A DNA stretch of 64,000 bases from Ophioceras dolichostomum (GCA_003049485.1 PYST01000027.1:145418-209417); one strand, 5' to 3'; shown: positions 38,111 through 51,539, counted from the stretch's first letter. Notes: generated by a model not told the origin, from the sequence alone. Made by a program: numbers and translations.

Positions 38111-40210
38111 ATGCTTCCGTACATTAATATCCGTAAGGAGCTCTCTTCCATATGGCTTCTTTTGGCGCCTACCTAGTATCTAGCCATTCAGAGAGACTGA
38201 CTTCTTTGGGCTCTCTTCCCACAATCGTATAGCTTTCGTTTACCTGTCCGACAATATCGGAGCTGCCCCTGATGACTGTGAGAACACCTCCCCAAACCAC
38301 ACCCTCCCTCTATCACTCCCGCGAGCGGAGCTCCGTTGCTAATGTTTGGTGCAACTTCCTCCTCCTCGTATAGTGAAACTGGTCTTCTCGTTCCTTCTGT
38401 CATACCCTCTCGCGGGCTTGATCAAACGAATCCCCGATTCAAAACCCGAACGGAAGAACCTCGCGTGCATAGCGTGAGCGCCATCCCTTCCTGATCGCTC
38501 CAACACTCCCGCGACCGTCTCACCATAGGGACCCAGAACCATCCCCGATACGAGACCCCGTCAAAAACTGACCTGCGTAACGATGTACCAACTCACAGCA
38601 TCGCCGTCTTCTACCTCGTCGGGCTCTTCGACCTCTGGGATGGCGTCCAGACGCTCTTCGTCTCCTCGGCAGGCGCCTACGCCATCGCCGCCTTCGGGCG
38701 CGGCTCCCCCTACATGCCCTGGGTGGGCTTCGTGTTCCTGATGGTCCACATGTCGGTCAACCAGCTGCACCGGCAGTTCACGGCCGCCGACTCCGACGTG
38801 CACCGCATGGACATCACGGGCGCGCAGATGGTGCTGGTCATGAAGCTCTCCGCCTTCTGCTGGAACGTGGCCGACGGCGCCCTCCCGCAGGACCAGCTGT
38901 CCGACTTCCAGCGCGACCGCGCCGTCCGCGAGCTCCCCTCCGTCCTGAACTACGCCGGCTTCGTGCTCTTCTTCCCGTCCCTCCTCGCGGGACCGGCCTT
39001 CGACTACGCCGAGTACCGGCGCTGGCTCGACACGTCCATGTTCGACCTCCCCTCGACCGTCGACCCGGCCAAGAAGGCGCCCACGCGCAAGAAGCGCCGC
39101 ATCCCGCGCTCCGCCACGCCAGCCATCGTCAAGATGCTCAAGGGCCTCCTCTGGACCCTGACGTTCGTGAACCTCTCGTCCCGCTACACCGCGACCTTGC
39201 TCACGGGGCCGAGGTACCTCCGCTACGGTTTCGCGCGCCGCGTCTTCGTGCTGCACATGTTCAACTTCACCGCCCGCTGCAAGTACTACGGCGCCTGGTG
39301 CCTCACCGAGGGCGCCTGCATCCTGATCGGCATCGGCTACAGTGGCGTCGACCCCGTCACCGGGAAGGTCTCGTGGGACCGCGCGCGCAACATCCACCCC
39401 TGGGGCGTCGAGTCGGCGCAGAACACGCGCGCGTACCTCGAGAACTGGAACATGAAGACGAACTTGTGGCTGCGCAACTACATCTACCTGCGCGTGACCC
39501 CCCGGGGTAGGAAGCCGGGCTTCCGCGCCAGCATGGCTACATTCGTCGCCAGCGCCGTCTGGCACGGCTTCTATCCTGGATACTACCTCACATTCGTGCT
39601 CGCGAGCTTCATTCAGACGGTGGCCAAGAACTTCCGCCGCTACCTGCGCCCCTTCTTCCTGCACCCGGTCACGCAGAAGCCCCTGCCGACCAAACGCTGG
39701 TACGACCTCGCTAGCTACGTCTCCACCCAGCTCATCTTCACATTCGCCACCACCCCGTTCCTCATCCTCGAGATGGGACCCTCGCTGCTCGTCTGGAGCC
39801 GCGTCTACTTCTACGCCCCCGTCGCCATCGCGGCCAGCATGGCCTTCTTCGCCTCGCCCGCGAAGCCGTTCCTGCGCCGCAAGCTCGCGGAGCGCGACGC
39901 CAAGGCCGCGGGAGGAGGAAGAAGCGGGAAGAGGCCCGAGAGCCCGAGCGGAGGCGGAAGCGGACTACACCGGTCCTCGAGCACGGAGAGCGTCAACAGG
40001 ATGCCCGTGCTCGGCCTCGCCGGCGATCCGCAGCTCGAGCTCGACGAGGCCGTCGCGGAGCTGAAGAGCGAGATGGAGTCGCTACGCGCCCGCAGCCAGA
40101 GCAAGAGCGGCGGTGGTGGTAAGCCCCCATCTGCGACTGCTATAGCGGCGGCCGTTGGCGGTGCGGTTGGCGCTTCGTCGTCCGGAGCCGCGTTTCGGAA
40201 GAAGGAATGA
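38111..40210 (+). CDS. ale1: MBOAT lysophospholipid acyltransferase (Ale1-like)
   Basis: Four exons: 38111-38132, 38233-38277, 38374-38473 and 38599-40210 (592 residues). The start is MLPYINIPF; the first three exons are tiny and were placed by splice sites plus family pattern (DDLKLVFSFLLSYPLAGL). The protein has many membrane helices. Conserved MBOAT residues are in ENWNMKTNLWLRNYIYLR and in SAVWHGFYPGYY, which holds the catalytic His. Ale1 acylates lysophosphatidylcholine, lysophosphatidylethanolamine and related lipids in the ER, remodelling membrane phospholipids. The last ~110 residues are Ser/Gly/Ala-rich and probably cytosolic. The main exon is very GC-rich. Confidence 0.94.
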
Positions 40211-42676
40211 AGCAATCCCCAGCTAGCAGCACCATCAAGCGAAGAGACAGACCGGCGAAGCATTCCCATCTATCATCCGCTTCTACTAGAACAGCTCAGT
40301 CATCGCCGAGAAGCCCCCGGGATGATGCCGGCCCAGGCCGGCTCTATGGAAATTTCTGGTAATTTCCCTTCCGTTTTCGCAACCTCCGAGATTTTTTTTT
40401 CGCGCGGGGGCGGACGGCGCATCACCGGTTCGCCTCCTTAATACCCCTGGCCCGCAAGGGGGCCGCCTAACTAGGCGGAAATCGACCGTCCGACCGACCG
40501 TCCGACCAACCTGTGTCAGTCACGGTTATTCCTACCAACCTAGGGTGTTTATCTTCATGTGTTTATATTCCCAGTTGGCCGTCCGCAGCCCTCAGCTTGC
40601 GTCAGGTGCAGAATTAACCGGGCGGGCGTCTCTCTATCAATCACCTTTTAACGACGTTGGACGATCACTTTTTTTTCCTGTCAAATATTTTGTTAGCTTT
40701 TGCATCAGATCTGAATCTTTCGTTTCCTTCTTTCCTCTCTAGTCTCCTCTGTTTATTTCCGGGTTAGCTTGGAGTGAAGGAGGAGACGGGCAGACGTGCA
40801 GCATTGACAAGGCAGGGATAGATTTTCTCATGGCATCCATAGCTTCCAATGTGCCCAAGGTCACTACCTAGTTAGGGACCTCGTAGGTAGAGTAGATCAG
40901 GTACCTACCTAGGTACCTATCTACCTACCCACCTACCTACCTACCTAAGTGCCTGCCACCTCTCTAGATAGGTACGTAGTAGCTAGGACCATGGCTATAG
41001 AGGGGGCAATAGAACACATCACGTACCACCTAACGACCTTACGAACAGACGAGCAATGAGAAGTATGTCGGAGACTTTTCGTCCGTCATCTGCCAAATCC
41101 AAATCTACTAGCACCGTCACTATCAAGGCGAGGAGAGGAGGGTGGGATGGCAGCCCGGTCGGTGCAGTGCTTGGGAGCTGCCAGGTGCTAGTCAGTTCCA
41201 AAGCCTTGGGTTTCTTCGATGGCCGGTCAGAGAGGTTAGAGAGGCAGTCACGGATCATTGGATCAATTCGGGGCTGTTCAACGATTCATTCCGCATTCCA
41301 TTGTAGGAGCTGGTGAGACGCCTGATTCAAGGGATAAATCGAGAGAGCGAGCGAGCGAGAGAGAGAGAGAGAGAAAAAAGGAGGCGACAGGAGTTCCCTG
41401 GCTCTCTTTGCCAACACCAGACTCTTCCACCTTCCCCCCTTATCCTCTGACTCGATGTAATGTATCCAATTACTCATTAGAGAGAAAAGAGCTGCTATGT
41501 CCAATCTCGATGCTAATTTCTCTTCTATATGACATGGTTGTACATGCTCCCAGCGACCAGGTTCTGCTCTCCTGATTAGGTACTTAGGTTGCTAAGAAAT
41601 CCTCACACCAGTCAGAGAGAGGAACCAAAAGATGAAATGTGCCAAGAATTGGTAGGGATATATCTAGAGTGATAAGGTGCCTTTATACAATCAAGAATGC
41701 AAATCGCTTTCCAGCCGCCGGGTCCGAAAATGTGAGGTGAAGTGGTGAGGTTCCTTCCGGCAGGGTGTATGTATGCAAGCAAGGCTTGTTTTTTTGTGGT
41801 TGTGTGTCCCGTCCCGTCGTCGTCGATCAAACACATTGAACCGACGGACGAGCCAAAAACCAGACACTTTGCCTGACCTGACTCGACGCCTGCCGTTCCT
41901 GATCCAACAACACCATATCATCATCGTCCATCCCGGATAAAAAAGAAGAAAAAAACCTCCTCAAACTCCATAACTGATAATGACCAGGTTGCGGGGGTAT
42001 CATGATATTCCGAGGTTCGTTCGTACATGCTTCCTCCCGTGCTCCGGTCTCTTTCTTCCTCCTTTCTCCTCTATCCGTAGAAATATAAGTTAAATATTGA
42101 TGATTCGTGGGGGCTTTCTGCTTTTGATGATTTTAAATTTGGTAGTACATGTTTTGAAGTCGATATTGACCAATATAAGGGAAAGAACTTTAGGTATGTG
42201 TAGTGGCAGTGTGGACGAGAGAGACGCTTAAAAACGACACGACAGAAGAAGAGGGGCATGGATGCGAGGGTGTTTGGTTAAGGAAAAGGTAAGGTAGGTA
42301 GATCTGGCTTTCGTGCCATGAGTTTTTGTCTAAGGTCGGAAATAGACATTGAAAAGAGAAGGTATTCAAGGGAAACGATCGTCGTCAAGGCGTGCGAACA
42401 TGCGTGCGTGCATGCATGCTGGAAGGTTGGGCGTGTCGTCGGCGTGTATTCGTCATTAAATAGGAGAAGATGATGGAAAATGATTAAAGAATCAAGAAGA
42501 TGGATAAGGAAATTTTCGCAGGTGTGTATGCGCAGTCGCTTCGTGTGGGTTTGAGATACCGATTAAAAATGTGTCAAGAGGGCAAAATATATCGCAATCG
42601 AAATGGAAGAGAGTATGTAGGTTTTCGTTGTGAGGTGAAGATGCTCAGGTGCTCAGGTGCTCAAGTGCTCCAGTGC
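40211..42676. other. 2.5-kb gene-free interval with ACCT arrays
   Basis: No coding frame was found. It contains an ACCT/AGGT microsatellite (40876-40949), a GA tract (41341-41377) and AT-rich DNA around 42080-42520. It carries the 3' UTRs of the two converging genes. Confidence 0.45.
40876..40949. repeat. ACCT/AGGT microsatellite
   Basis: Imperfect array of TACC/ACCT units with internal GGTACC palindromes, like the array at 13374-13423. Confidence 0.8.
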
Positions 42677-45600
42677 TCAAGGGCGTTGATACCACCCCTG
42701 CTGGACTCCGAGGACGACCAGACCGACGACGACGCCGATGATGATCAGGCCGACGACGGACATGCAGCGGTTGAGAGTGCGCCACCACTTTGCACTGTGG
42801 TACCGGTTCTCATCGGTGCTCACCACGCGTCGGCTGAACGCCTCCGTGACGCCCAGCTCGCTCTGGCTGTTGTCCCGTTCGACCATCAGGAGCTGCGGGT
42901 TGGCAGGCAAGGGCAGGAACGCCGCGATCATCCAGGCTGCGCGGGGAGAGAGAACCATGTCAGTAAGTGCTACGGACAAAACAAGACAACAACACTTGGA
43001 GTGGATGACCTGAGCTGTCACAGCGGGTGGGAAAATACTCACCGAATGGGAAAACGAATCCCACAATGAACAGGACGACCTGGGCGTTCCTTCGACCTAA
43101 AATACCGCTCTCCGTGCTCCAGCTCACGCTCGGGGGGTCCCACATGCTGTACCGGCTGGCACGCCGGTCCAAGCGCAGATGAGGCGACCAGATACTGCTC
43201 GTCTTCTTGCGCAGAGCGGGGCGGAAGCCATGTTGGCTCGCAGCCGGCGGCATGACGGTAATGTCCATGCTGCCCTCGGTGCCAGGCCGGTTCGAGGGTC
43301 CTGCCTGGGCGAATTGGCGCTGCGGATGCTGCTGTTGTTGCTGCTGCTGCTGCACCTCCTTGCCGCGCCTCCTGGGGCTGTATAGAGACAATGGGAAATG
43401 GTCGGTGCTCGGGCTGCTGGTGTCACCACCGCCCCGGAAGGCCGAGCCCGGTCGGCTGCCGCCCTCGGAGAGGTCAGAGACAGATGGCGCGCTCAGCTGG
43501 TACTGGTAGCGGCGCTCGCCAGAGCCGTAGTACAGACGCGCCCACATGGGCAGCGAGGCCGACGTGAAGCTCCCGGCGCGCGAGCTGCCAGACGAGTGTA
43601 TGTTGCGGCTCGACGAGTCGTTGCTGCTGCTGTTGAAGAACGCAGACAGGCCGGAGCGCGACGGGTGGCTGGACAGGTTGTGCAGGTCCGCGAGGCCGTC
43701 GCCGTGTTCGTCCTGGTCACGCACGGTCCTGGAAGGGCCGGCGCTGTTGCCACCGCCGGGCCGGGCGTACGTGGGCTGGGGCCGCTCGAGTGAGTCGCTG
43801 TGCGACTGCGAGTGGGAGTGCGACTGGGAGCGGCTCTGTGACGACCGATTCTCGTCGAACTGGGCGGCCAACGAGGACGAGATGCTCAGCATCTGCCGAC
43901 TGTGTGTGCTGCTGGCCCACCCGGTGCTGCCACGACGACGCTCGCCGCTGCCGCTACCTGTAGCCCTGGATACCGACCTGGAAGGGGAGCCGCCCTGTTC
44001 GCTCCCGCCCTCGCTTTCGGACATAACCGTGGACAGCTGGGAGCTCCATTGGTGCGGATGCGCGTCTACCATCTGTTGCTGCTGTGGTGACTGCGGCAAC
44101 GGCCGATCTGCGCTGCTGGTACCCGAAGGCCCCGCCGCAGCCGTTGAGGAAGAAGGGAAGGAGGAGGAAGGGGGAAAGGGGGAGGAGGCGGCAAAAAAAG
44201 CAGGCGCTACGAAGAACGGCTGCGCAGCTTCCGATGCTATTATGGACGAGATCGACTTGAGGGATTTTGAGGAATTGGCCCTCCGGAGGTTCTCGCGCGA
44301 CCGCGACTTGTAATACCCGAACTTCTCATACGACTTCTTGCGCGAAGGTTGTAGTGGAGGGACGACGAGGCTCTCCTGGGAGAACTTGGGCCGCGGCTGG
44401 CGGCGGGCGAGCGAGGCAGACGGCGAGGGCGAAGGGTCGCCGTGGAGGACGTAATTAACGTCGCTGCCAGAGCTGCCGGGGGGACGGAACGGGCTGCTGT
44501 CAAACTGGGGCGCAGCGAACGAGGAGTCGCCGATCAGCTGGACGTTGGACTCGCCAGTGGACGGTCGGAGGCTGTCGCTGGATTGTTGGGCTGGCGAGCT
44601 GTGACCATAGACCTTGTAGTTGGTCCTCTCGGAAGTGGTCGATGTTGTTTGGGCCGAAGCGAACGATTCTTTGGGCACCAGCGGGCGTGGGGGTGCGGTC
44701 GCAGGGAAGGTCGATAGCGTGTCGTCTCGGTCTTCCTCGTCTTCGTCCTCGTCTTCGTCTTCCGCGTCGTCGTCTTGAAGCCGCTCTCGCTCTCGCTCCG
44801 ACTCTGGCTCTGGCTCTGGCTCACGCTCGGGAGTGGTTGAAGGGGATGCTGTGGAGGAGGCTTCGAGCAAGGGCGATAGGGCGGCGGCGCCGTGTTCTCG
44901 ATTGGACGAAGACTGCTGCTGCAAGTGCGCGATTGTCCGGTGTTTGGGATCGGGAGTCTTGGGCACTTTGCGGACACCACCAAGCATGCGGTAGTTCCAG
45001 GGCGAGGACGAGGCAGAGGGCGTGAAGGCAGTGATAAGATCCGCAGCTAATTGGGTGGTACCCTCGGCGGCCGTGGAATTGGAGGGGGTGTGCGGATCAT
45101 CCAGCGGATTCAGTGGGTTCGGCGGCTCATTTGGCTCAATTGGCACATTTGGCGGAGCGTCCAGGGGGGTCAGGGGGGTGTGCAGTGGATAGCCGAGTTG
45201 TGGGAAATGGGCCCTGTCAGGGTTGGTGTCCGCCGTGGTCAGGGGCGAGCTGGGCCGAGTCGAGCTGGGACGGCTGGGCCGATCGTCACTGCTGAAGGCG
45301 TCAGACAGAAAGGCATCCGACAGACGTTCATGCGAGCTAGACGTCCCGAGTGTTGACATAGACAGCAGCGGAGACGTCACGACACTGGCGCTGCCCACAC
45401 TGCTGCTGAAGTCAGACGGTCGGCCACCAGCGCTGCCACTGGTGACGCTGTCACTGCCACTGCCGGTCCAACTGCCACGTCCGCTCACAAGGGAGAAGGT
45501 CTTGTTATCCGAATGCAGGGCCACGAAATTGCGGCGCCGGGATCGAGGCCGGACAGCTGGGGCAGGGGAGGGTGGGACAAACAGGGCGGACCTGGCTGCG

Positions 45601-46376
45601 TCGGCGATGGTGTTGGCATCGTCACCTTGGGCTGCAGCAGAAACGGTAGAAGCGGCAGTGGGTGACCTGGGGGACCGGAGGCCCTGGAGCCTGGGTGGTG
45701 GTACGACTGGTGGTACTGCTGCTGCTGGGCCTCGTGCCGCTGTTGGCAGCGCTGCTGCCGGTGCATTTAGTGCTGGTGCATTAACAACACTCCTAATGGT
45801 GGGCGACCGAATCGCAGGGCCTGCTGCTCCAGGAAGTCCAGCTGGTCCTGGAGGAGGGGGTGTCCTAGGTGTTCTCGGGCCCTCGCCGCCTGAGGCGGGT
45901 TTCGTGCCTGAAACCACGTCATCCTTGGCACCGGCCAATAGGACAGCCGAAGACGATGGCGACGACAATGCGGACCCTTGACTGCCCCGGCTGCCCTGGC
46001 TGCTCGCATAGCCTTTGAAATCTTGTCCAGATCTCTTTGTGCGACTGGAAGCGCCTGCATCACTGCCCTGGTCGTCCTCATTTCCACGATTCCCACGCTG
46101 GAGCTGCTGTCCTTGTTGTTGGGGCTGCTGGAGCTGGAGGGACGGTGGGCGCTGAAAGGATGGCGGACGCTGTTGCAGTGGAGATTGGGCCGCCGTGGCC
46201 GCCGCCGCCGCCGATGTCGATGAGGACTGACTCGCGGAGCGGCCCTGTTGCTGCTGCTCGGGATCGAGTCGTGGTGGGCTGTATGGCACGATTCGGATCG
46301 CATGGCTGTTGTTTTGCGACTGCGAACGCTCTTGCAGAGGTGGAGGTCGGCGGGAGCGGCCTGGTGGCCCCGACAT
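42677..46376 (-). CDS. serine-rich protein with C-terminal double membrane span
   Basis: Two exons: 46376-43043 and 42936-42677 (1,197 residues). Over 1,000 N-terminal residues are low-complexity and rich in Ser, Pro and Gln, with basic patches. The C-terminus has two hydrophobic spans, VVLFIVGFVFPFAWMIAAFL and, about 50 residues on, VVGLIIIGVVVGLVVLGVQQ, with YHSAKWWRTLNRC between them. The intron falls inside the first span. The C-terminal region is, as I recall, conserved in filamentous ascomycetes under the name serine-rich protein, with no defined function. An in-frame ATG at 46484 would add 36 residues; MSGPPGRSRR at 46376 looks the more natural start. A cortical or vesicle membrane protein with a large cytosolic tail is inferred. 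Confidence 0.82.
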
Positions 46377-49300
46377 TTCTCCCGCCGAGACACGACTCTC
46401 GGAACTATCGAGTCGCAGCGGGTCGGCCCACTGGACCGCGAAATTTTTTATGTTCCGCCTTTTTTTTCTCTCTGTGTTCGTCAATGTCGGTGGGCGATCA
46501 AGTCGCTGCCATCGTCGGGTTCATGCAAGCCAGTTGCCGGAATGCTTGCTCTCCTCCCACTCCAACTTTTTCTATCCCCTAGCAAAAACGACTTATGCTC
46601 TCCAAAGTCGCATGCACTGGATGGTGGTGGTGATGGTGGTGGTGGTTCAGATAGCTCTGATGATGTCGATGGTGGTGTCGTCAGGGTTCGAATCCAGCAA
46701 TGACCCAGTTGGCCCAGTTGTTCAAGTTCACCACCGTCTTCCTGGCTCTTGTTCTTGTCTGCCCGTCTATGTCGTTCCGTCATACGAAAGCAAATGCGGC
46801 AAAGTTGCAAAAGATAGTCGTTGTCGTTTCTCGTAATTTCGTGTGCCGCTTGGAGCTCGATGCTCGTTCGCTGATGCTGACTGACCGCGTCTGTGGAGCA
46901 TATAATGTGCGCCAAGTCTCGCGTTTGGTGGAAGGTGAGAGCGCGTGTGGTATTACTTGCAGCGTGATTTCCAAGGGATAGGCAGAAAGGCAGGCAGGAT
47001 CAGGAATACAACAGGTACAAGACAAAAAGCGAATATAGCTGGAAGGATACAAGGGCCTGACAAGAAATGAGCGTCAAGAAGGAGAGTTCCGTCGGAAGAA
47101 CAGTCAGGATATAAGAGAGGAAATGGAAACAGTGCAGGCAGGGCTGGCAAGGGACAGGACAAGACAGGCTCAAGGTGATTAAAGACAGGATGAGAAGGGC
47201 AATGGTTCAAGTATATGGAATTAGTTGGGGGGGATATACAGAAGCATCCGGGAGACAAGGGAATGCTTCTTTGGCATGACCTATATCAGAGGCAGCTACC
47301 GCAGGTTCACATCACACACACCAACGGGTCGAGAGGGAGGGAGGGGAAAGGAGGGGGAAGAAAGAAACGGGATAGGAACCCCGGAGGTCATGGGAGATTT
47401 AGCAGGCAAAGAGCTTCTTAAAGGACGAGCTGAGCCGTGGACCGAAAGGGCCGTGACATCTGACGGGGGCCTGGGTATGCAAGCAGGGAAGGGAACGTCG
47501 GGAGGAGATATGATATCGAGGGAGGCAAAAGGAAAGAGACGAAAAAAAGAACAGACAAGAGACGAAAAACCTGCAAGATCCATTGGTCGGGAGTGGTGGC
47601 GGCTGTTTAGCCATGCTAGCCATCCCAGCCATGCACAGCTCAGGAGGGCGAGCTCCTGGATGAACAGGGCCCCAAAACGGAAGAGTGGTGGCTGGCTGCA
47701 GGCACCTTGACCGCTCAGTTGGATGAGAGCCCCGTATATTTTCGTGGACGAGGCTACGAAGTACCATTCGTCTTTTCTGGATTCTCTTTGGTGGTTGGCA
47801 GCAGCTTCGAGACCCTGTAGGGGATACAATCCGGAATGCACGCTAGAGCTGTACTGCTACATTAGCACCAGCGACTGTGGTCCGAGCCGTGGTTCCCAAT
47901 AGTTCCAATGGTTCCAATGGCTGCTGAAGGACCCCAGACCAGAGCCAGAGGACGCACCAAAAACGCCTCAAAACGGCTGGGGCTACTCTAGCTTGTCTCT
48001 CGTGAGAAAGGAACCAGGAACAAAAAAAAAATGCAACGGCCGGCTTCTAGCTGCAGTGCTAGTGAGCTGCACGTTTCTTCCCTCCTCTGTGCGTTTTCGT
48101 GCCGCATGGCGCTGCGTTTGTTTACATCCTCAACGATCAAAGACCTTGCCCGGTCGATGGGGACTCCAAAGAAGCTTCTTCCGAGCCTCCCGAGCTCTGC
48201 TTTCATCATGGGTCTCCCCGCCTCGCCTCATTTTTCTTCTCTGAGGACGGAACAGCAAGGTACACAGTAACGTTGGCTAGCGGTCAAGGGAATTGCGCTC
48301 TCTCTCGCTAGAGCCCTCACGAACCTAGCAAGATGGAAATGATGGGGGTTGAAGGGCCAGAAACGGACCCAGTAGCGTCATGGGGCGCATGTAAGCGAAA
48401 AGAGACGCGCGACTGCTGGAGCTGATACTGCAGTAGAAAACAACAAAAAGGAGAGACACATCATCCAAAATCATTTGATCATTGGTACTTGTATTTTTGT
48501 TTCGTGGAAATTTCTTTGACGTCGGGAACGAACATCAGTCGTTCGTGCGCGCCGGCCAGCTGCAGGCCGTCCTGCATCGATGTGCAGAGATGAGCGTCAA
48601 ACATGCAGCTCCAGGAGGCAGCAGTGGCAGCTCTCCGCCGCTCGGCCCAAGGCATTCGTCGTCGGGCCTCGAAAACACATGCAAATCCTCTCCGCGCATA
48701 ACACCCGTCTCAACAGGCGCTGTGTCCAACGTCGACTTGGCCTCGACCCCATTGATCCATGGGCCATGGCTTCATATCTGGTCGCGTGGTGGCTCAAACC
48801 TGATCCTTCCCGGCCGAAGCTTTTTCAATGATCATGCTTGTCCTCCCTGCTTCTTGCCGTGCACGAGCAGAACAAATCGTCGATAAGCGATCGGGTTGAG
48901 GGGAAACCCTTCAAGAATTAGCTTCATTAACACGATCCAGAGTTCAGAGTCAAGATTTCCCAGATTCCGGACTGGCCGTCTGCTGATGCTCCTCTCTCTC
49001 TCTGGTATTTAGTTTTACCCCCTTCCCCTTTCCCCTTGTCATTTTTTATTTTGTGAGTAAAGAGAGTCTCCGCCTGCCAGGGAGCAGAAACAAGGAGCCC
49101 ACGCAACTGGCCAGGATTGGGTGGGAGTTCATGGTCGTGATGGGGCTCTTAATTTAAACACACGGCACCGCGAATTTTCGTGTTAATGCGGACCCCTGCT
49201 CCATTGTCAATTTAAACAGAAGGGAAACGAGCAACGAGGACTGGGCTGTCCTGGCGGCTGGTCTTCCGAGGAACGACATTCGCCGAAAATAAGTGATGAA

Positions 49301-50530
49301 AATGATGAAAATGAAAAAAGATCTGAGGCAAAAGAGGGCTGTGGAAGGTATCACTGGGATCCAAACTTGGGAATACTGGAATATGAACTGGAATTGAGCC
49401 TTCATGCCGTCCTCCCGCCCTCTTTCACTCGTCGCCATGGAAATTTGGGCGGTTGCGACAAGAGGCGACGCAAGAAGCTGGCGCGAAGACGCCACTCGAC
49501 TGGTCTGGTCTCGAATTCGGACCGGTCCTCGGGAGGAGCGCTCGATATGTGTACCAGACGCTTGAGAATCGTTTCTCCCAATTTAGCGCCTGGTGGTTCG
49601 TTCGTCGGACTCGATCCTCTGGAGCAGAAACAGCTCCCCGCAAGCACTTCATGTTCTTATCAGCACACCACCAAAAACCTAGGACCGTTGATACAGCCGA
49701 CGTCGGAAACACCACTTTCAATCCTTGGTCCCTCCTCAGAACTAGCCAGGGACACTCCAAGAGAACAAGCGAGGAGCCTTAACATGGCCTAATAGCTAGC
49801 AGCAAGCTATGGACCGGGGCTGCCCCTACCAAAAAGGCCCTCTGGCCGAGGCCGTGCGTTCCGAGGCCGAAACGAATAACCCCCGGTGGCGGGCCGTGTC
49901 ATCCCCTTCTGGTCCACCCATGGTGTTTCCCCCACCACTGGGTTCTAAATAGCTTCCCCACGAGGGAAGGCTTGTTGCTATGTACATAGTTGGGAGATTC
50001 TTCAAATAGGAGCAATAGCCCCGTGTACTCTTCTCCTTCCTCGTGATCAACACACACCGTTGCCAACTGACGACGATAACGACAACGACGCCGTCGACCA
50101 ACCTCGTGCCTGCTTGTTCCATCGGCCTCGCCGACATGTGTTCCGTGTCCAAACATCACGGATCGTCCATCATTGTTGGGCCACGGACCTTTCGGTCTTC
50201 TCTTTGGCACGGCAACCGAGGGAAGAGAGAGTCTTAGGCCAGTCCTCGACATCTGATGACCTAACGTCTATCGTCTGTCTGTCTTGCTTGTCTACGTGCA
50301 CCACTGATTTTCACTCTCTCGCTCGTCAGCTCCTGACGCTTTCCCTCTCGATGCCCTTCCGAGTGTTTAGCCATCAGCTATGTCAACGACGGACGTCGTG
50401 TGGTATAAAAATAAATAAATAAATAACCGAGTGAAGATTAATGGACTTTTGTTTAAGGGGCACCTTTTATTAAAATCTGGATCGGACGTTTCTATTCAAC
50501 GGCCCTCACATGCTCCAACCCCTCCGCAGC
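46377..50530. other. 4.2-kb gene-poor interval
   Basis: No gene was recognised. It begins with the promoter and 5' UTR of the serine-rich gene (a TGG-rich repeat lies at 46620-46680), then has purine-rich tracts at 47330-47560 and ordinary mixed DNA. A diverged repeat lies at 50325-50401. The stretch separates the housekeeping region from the accessory island. Confidence 0.45.
50325..50401 (+). repeat. diverged direct repeat, left copy
   Basis: The stretch beginning CTCCTGACGCTTTCCCTCTC and including CCTTCCGAGTGTTTAGCCAT and GGACGTCGTGT recurs at 52341-52433 in the same orientation, with mostly C/T and A/G differences and one insertion. The two copies bracket the broken phosphotransferase gene. 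Confidence 0.75.
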
Positions 50531-51539
50531 TCAACCCTCCTGCTCGTACAGGTCGTTCCAGAACACGATGTCGCTCAGGACCTCCTCCGCCAGGTTCAGG
50601 GACGCGTACATCTCCCTGTTGGCGCCGCGTATGCGGAGGTGGACCTCGGCCGCGGCGTCCCAGCCGAAGAAGCCGGCCATCTCCCAGTCCACGACGCCGA
50701 CGATGCAGTCGTCGTCGACGATGAGGTTAGACTCGGTGAGGTCGTTGTTCATAAACCCTAGGTCTCCTCCGCCTTGCTGCTGACCGAAGATGATATCGAA
50801 CTCGGCCGGCTGGATCCCGTGGTTGGTAACCGGGTCCGGGTCCGGGACGACGTACGAGCGCCGGGCCGGCTGACCGTCGGCGAGGGTGGGCGGCGCCTTC
50901 ACGGCGTGCAGCTTGCAGAGGACGGCGCGGGCCTGGTCCTTGAAGCCGGCCTTTTGCGCGGCTGATAGGTACGGTTTGGCCACGTTCAAGCCCACCCCCG
51001 CAATGCGCTCCTGGACGAGCACGCCGTGACCGTCGATCTTGGCACATCCAAGACAAAAAAAAAGGCAACAGAGGGAGCATCAGTCTCAGGCGCGCGCGCG
51101 CTAAGCAGAGGTCAAAGTGAGTTGAGCAACGCCGGAGGGTGCATGTGCAGAATTCACCTTGCCAGAAAAATATATCTCCGGAACCTGTATGTTCATCTCC
51201 GCCAGCACGGGCCTGGCGATGGCGATGGCGGCAACCTCGTTCGCGTCGGCAACCTCGAAGTCGCGGCCCCTGTCCTCCTTCAGGTGGGACGACTTGACGA
51301 TGACCCCGCCGAGGGCGAACACATCGCGACCCCCGAACTCGTTCGGGTAGATCCTCACCTCCGGGGTGCAAAGGTCCAGGACCGAGGCCAGTACGCGATG
51401 GCCTCCGGCGTGCTCGAGCTGACGTGCTGGGGGTCGGCCTGAAGTCTCCGGGCCGGGGCAGGTACCGACCGAACCCGTTATCATGCTTGTACTGATCGGA
51501 GGAGGAGACCTTCGACAAGTCCGCCTCGTAGGGGTTCAT
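50531..51539 (-). pseudogene. aminoglycoside phosphotransferase (APH)-family gene, frameshifted
   Basis: The ATG at 51539 opens MNPYEADLSKVSSSDQY. The frame then changes at least once, probably twice, between about 51450 and 51410, before the well-conserved block VLDLCTPEVRIYPNEFGG. An intron at 51157-51038 joins YFSGK to IDGHGVLVQERI. The last exon (51037-50531) carries GFMNNDLTESNLIV, where the usual His of the HxDxxxxN loop is Asn, and GVVDWEMAGFFGWD. Fungal APH-fold proteins like this are numerous and mostly of unknown substrate. The changes near a run of C could be true mutations or sequencing errors; the nearby poly-A run and N show that local sequence quality is doubtful. Confidence 0.65.

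Noticed and set aside
38561..39664. 367-residue open frame on the minus strand
   Set aside because: It is antisense to the main exon of ale1, and its Val/Glu/Arg-rich translation is a GC-codon shadow with no recognisable domain.
43546..44313. 255-residue plus-strand open frame
   Set aside because: Antisense to the serine-rich gene; low-complexity Ser/Leu/Arg content is a shadow of Ser codons.
46376..46484. 36-residue upstream extension of the serine-rich protein
   Set aside because: In frame but very basic and unlike a conserved start; the ATG at 46376 is preferred, though not proven.
46680..46710. GGTTCGAATCC, resembling a tRNA T-arm loop
   Set aside because: The flanking sequence has no acceptor stem, D-arm or anticodon arm that pairs; it lies upstream of the serine-rich gene.
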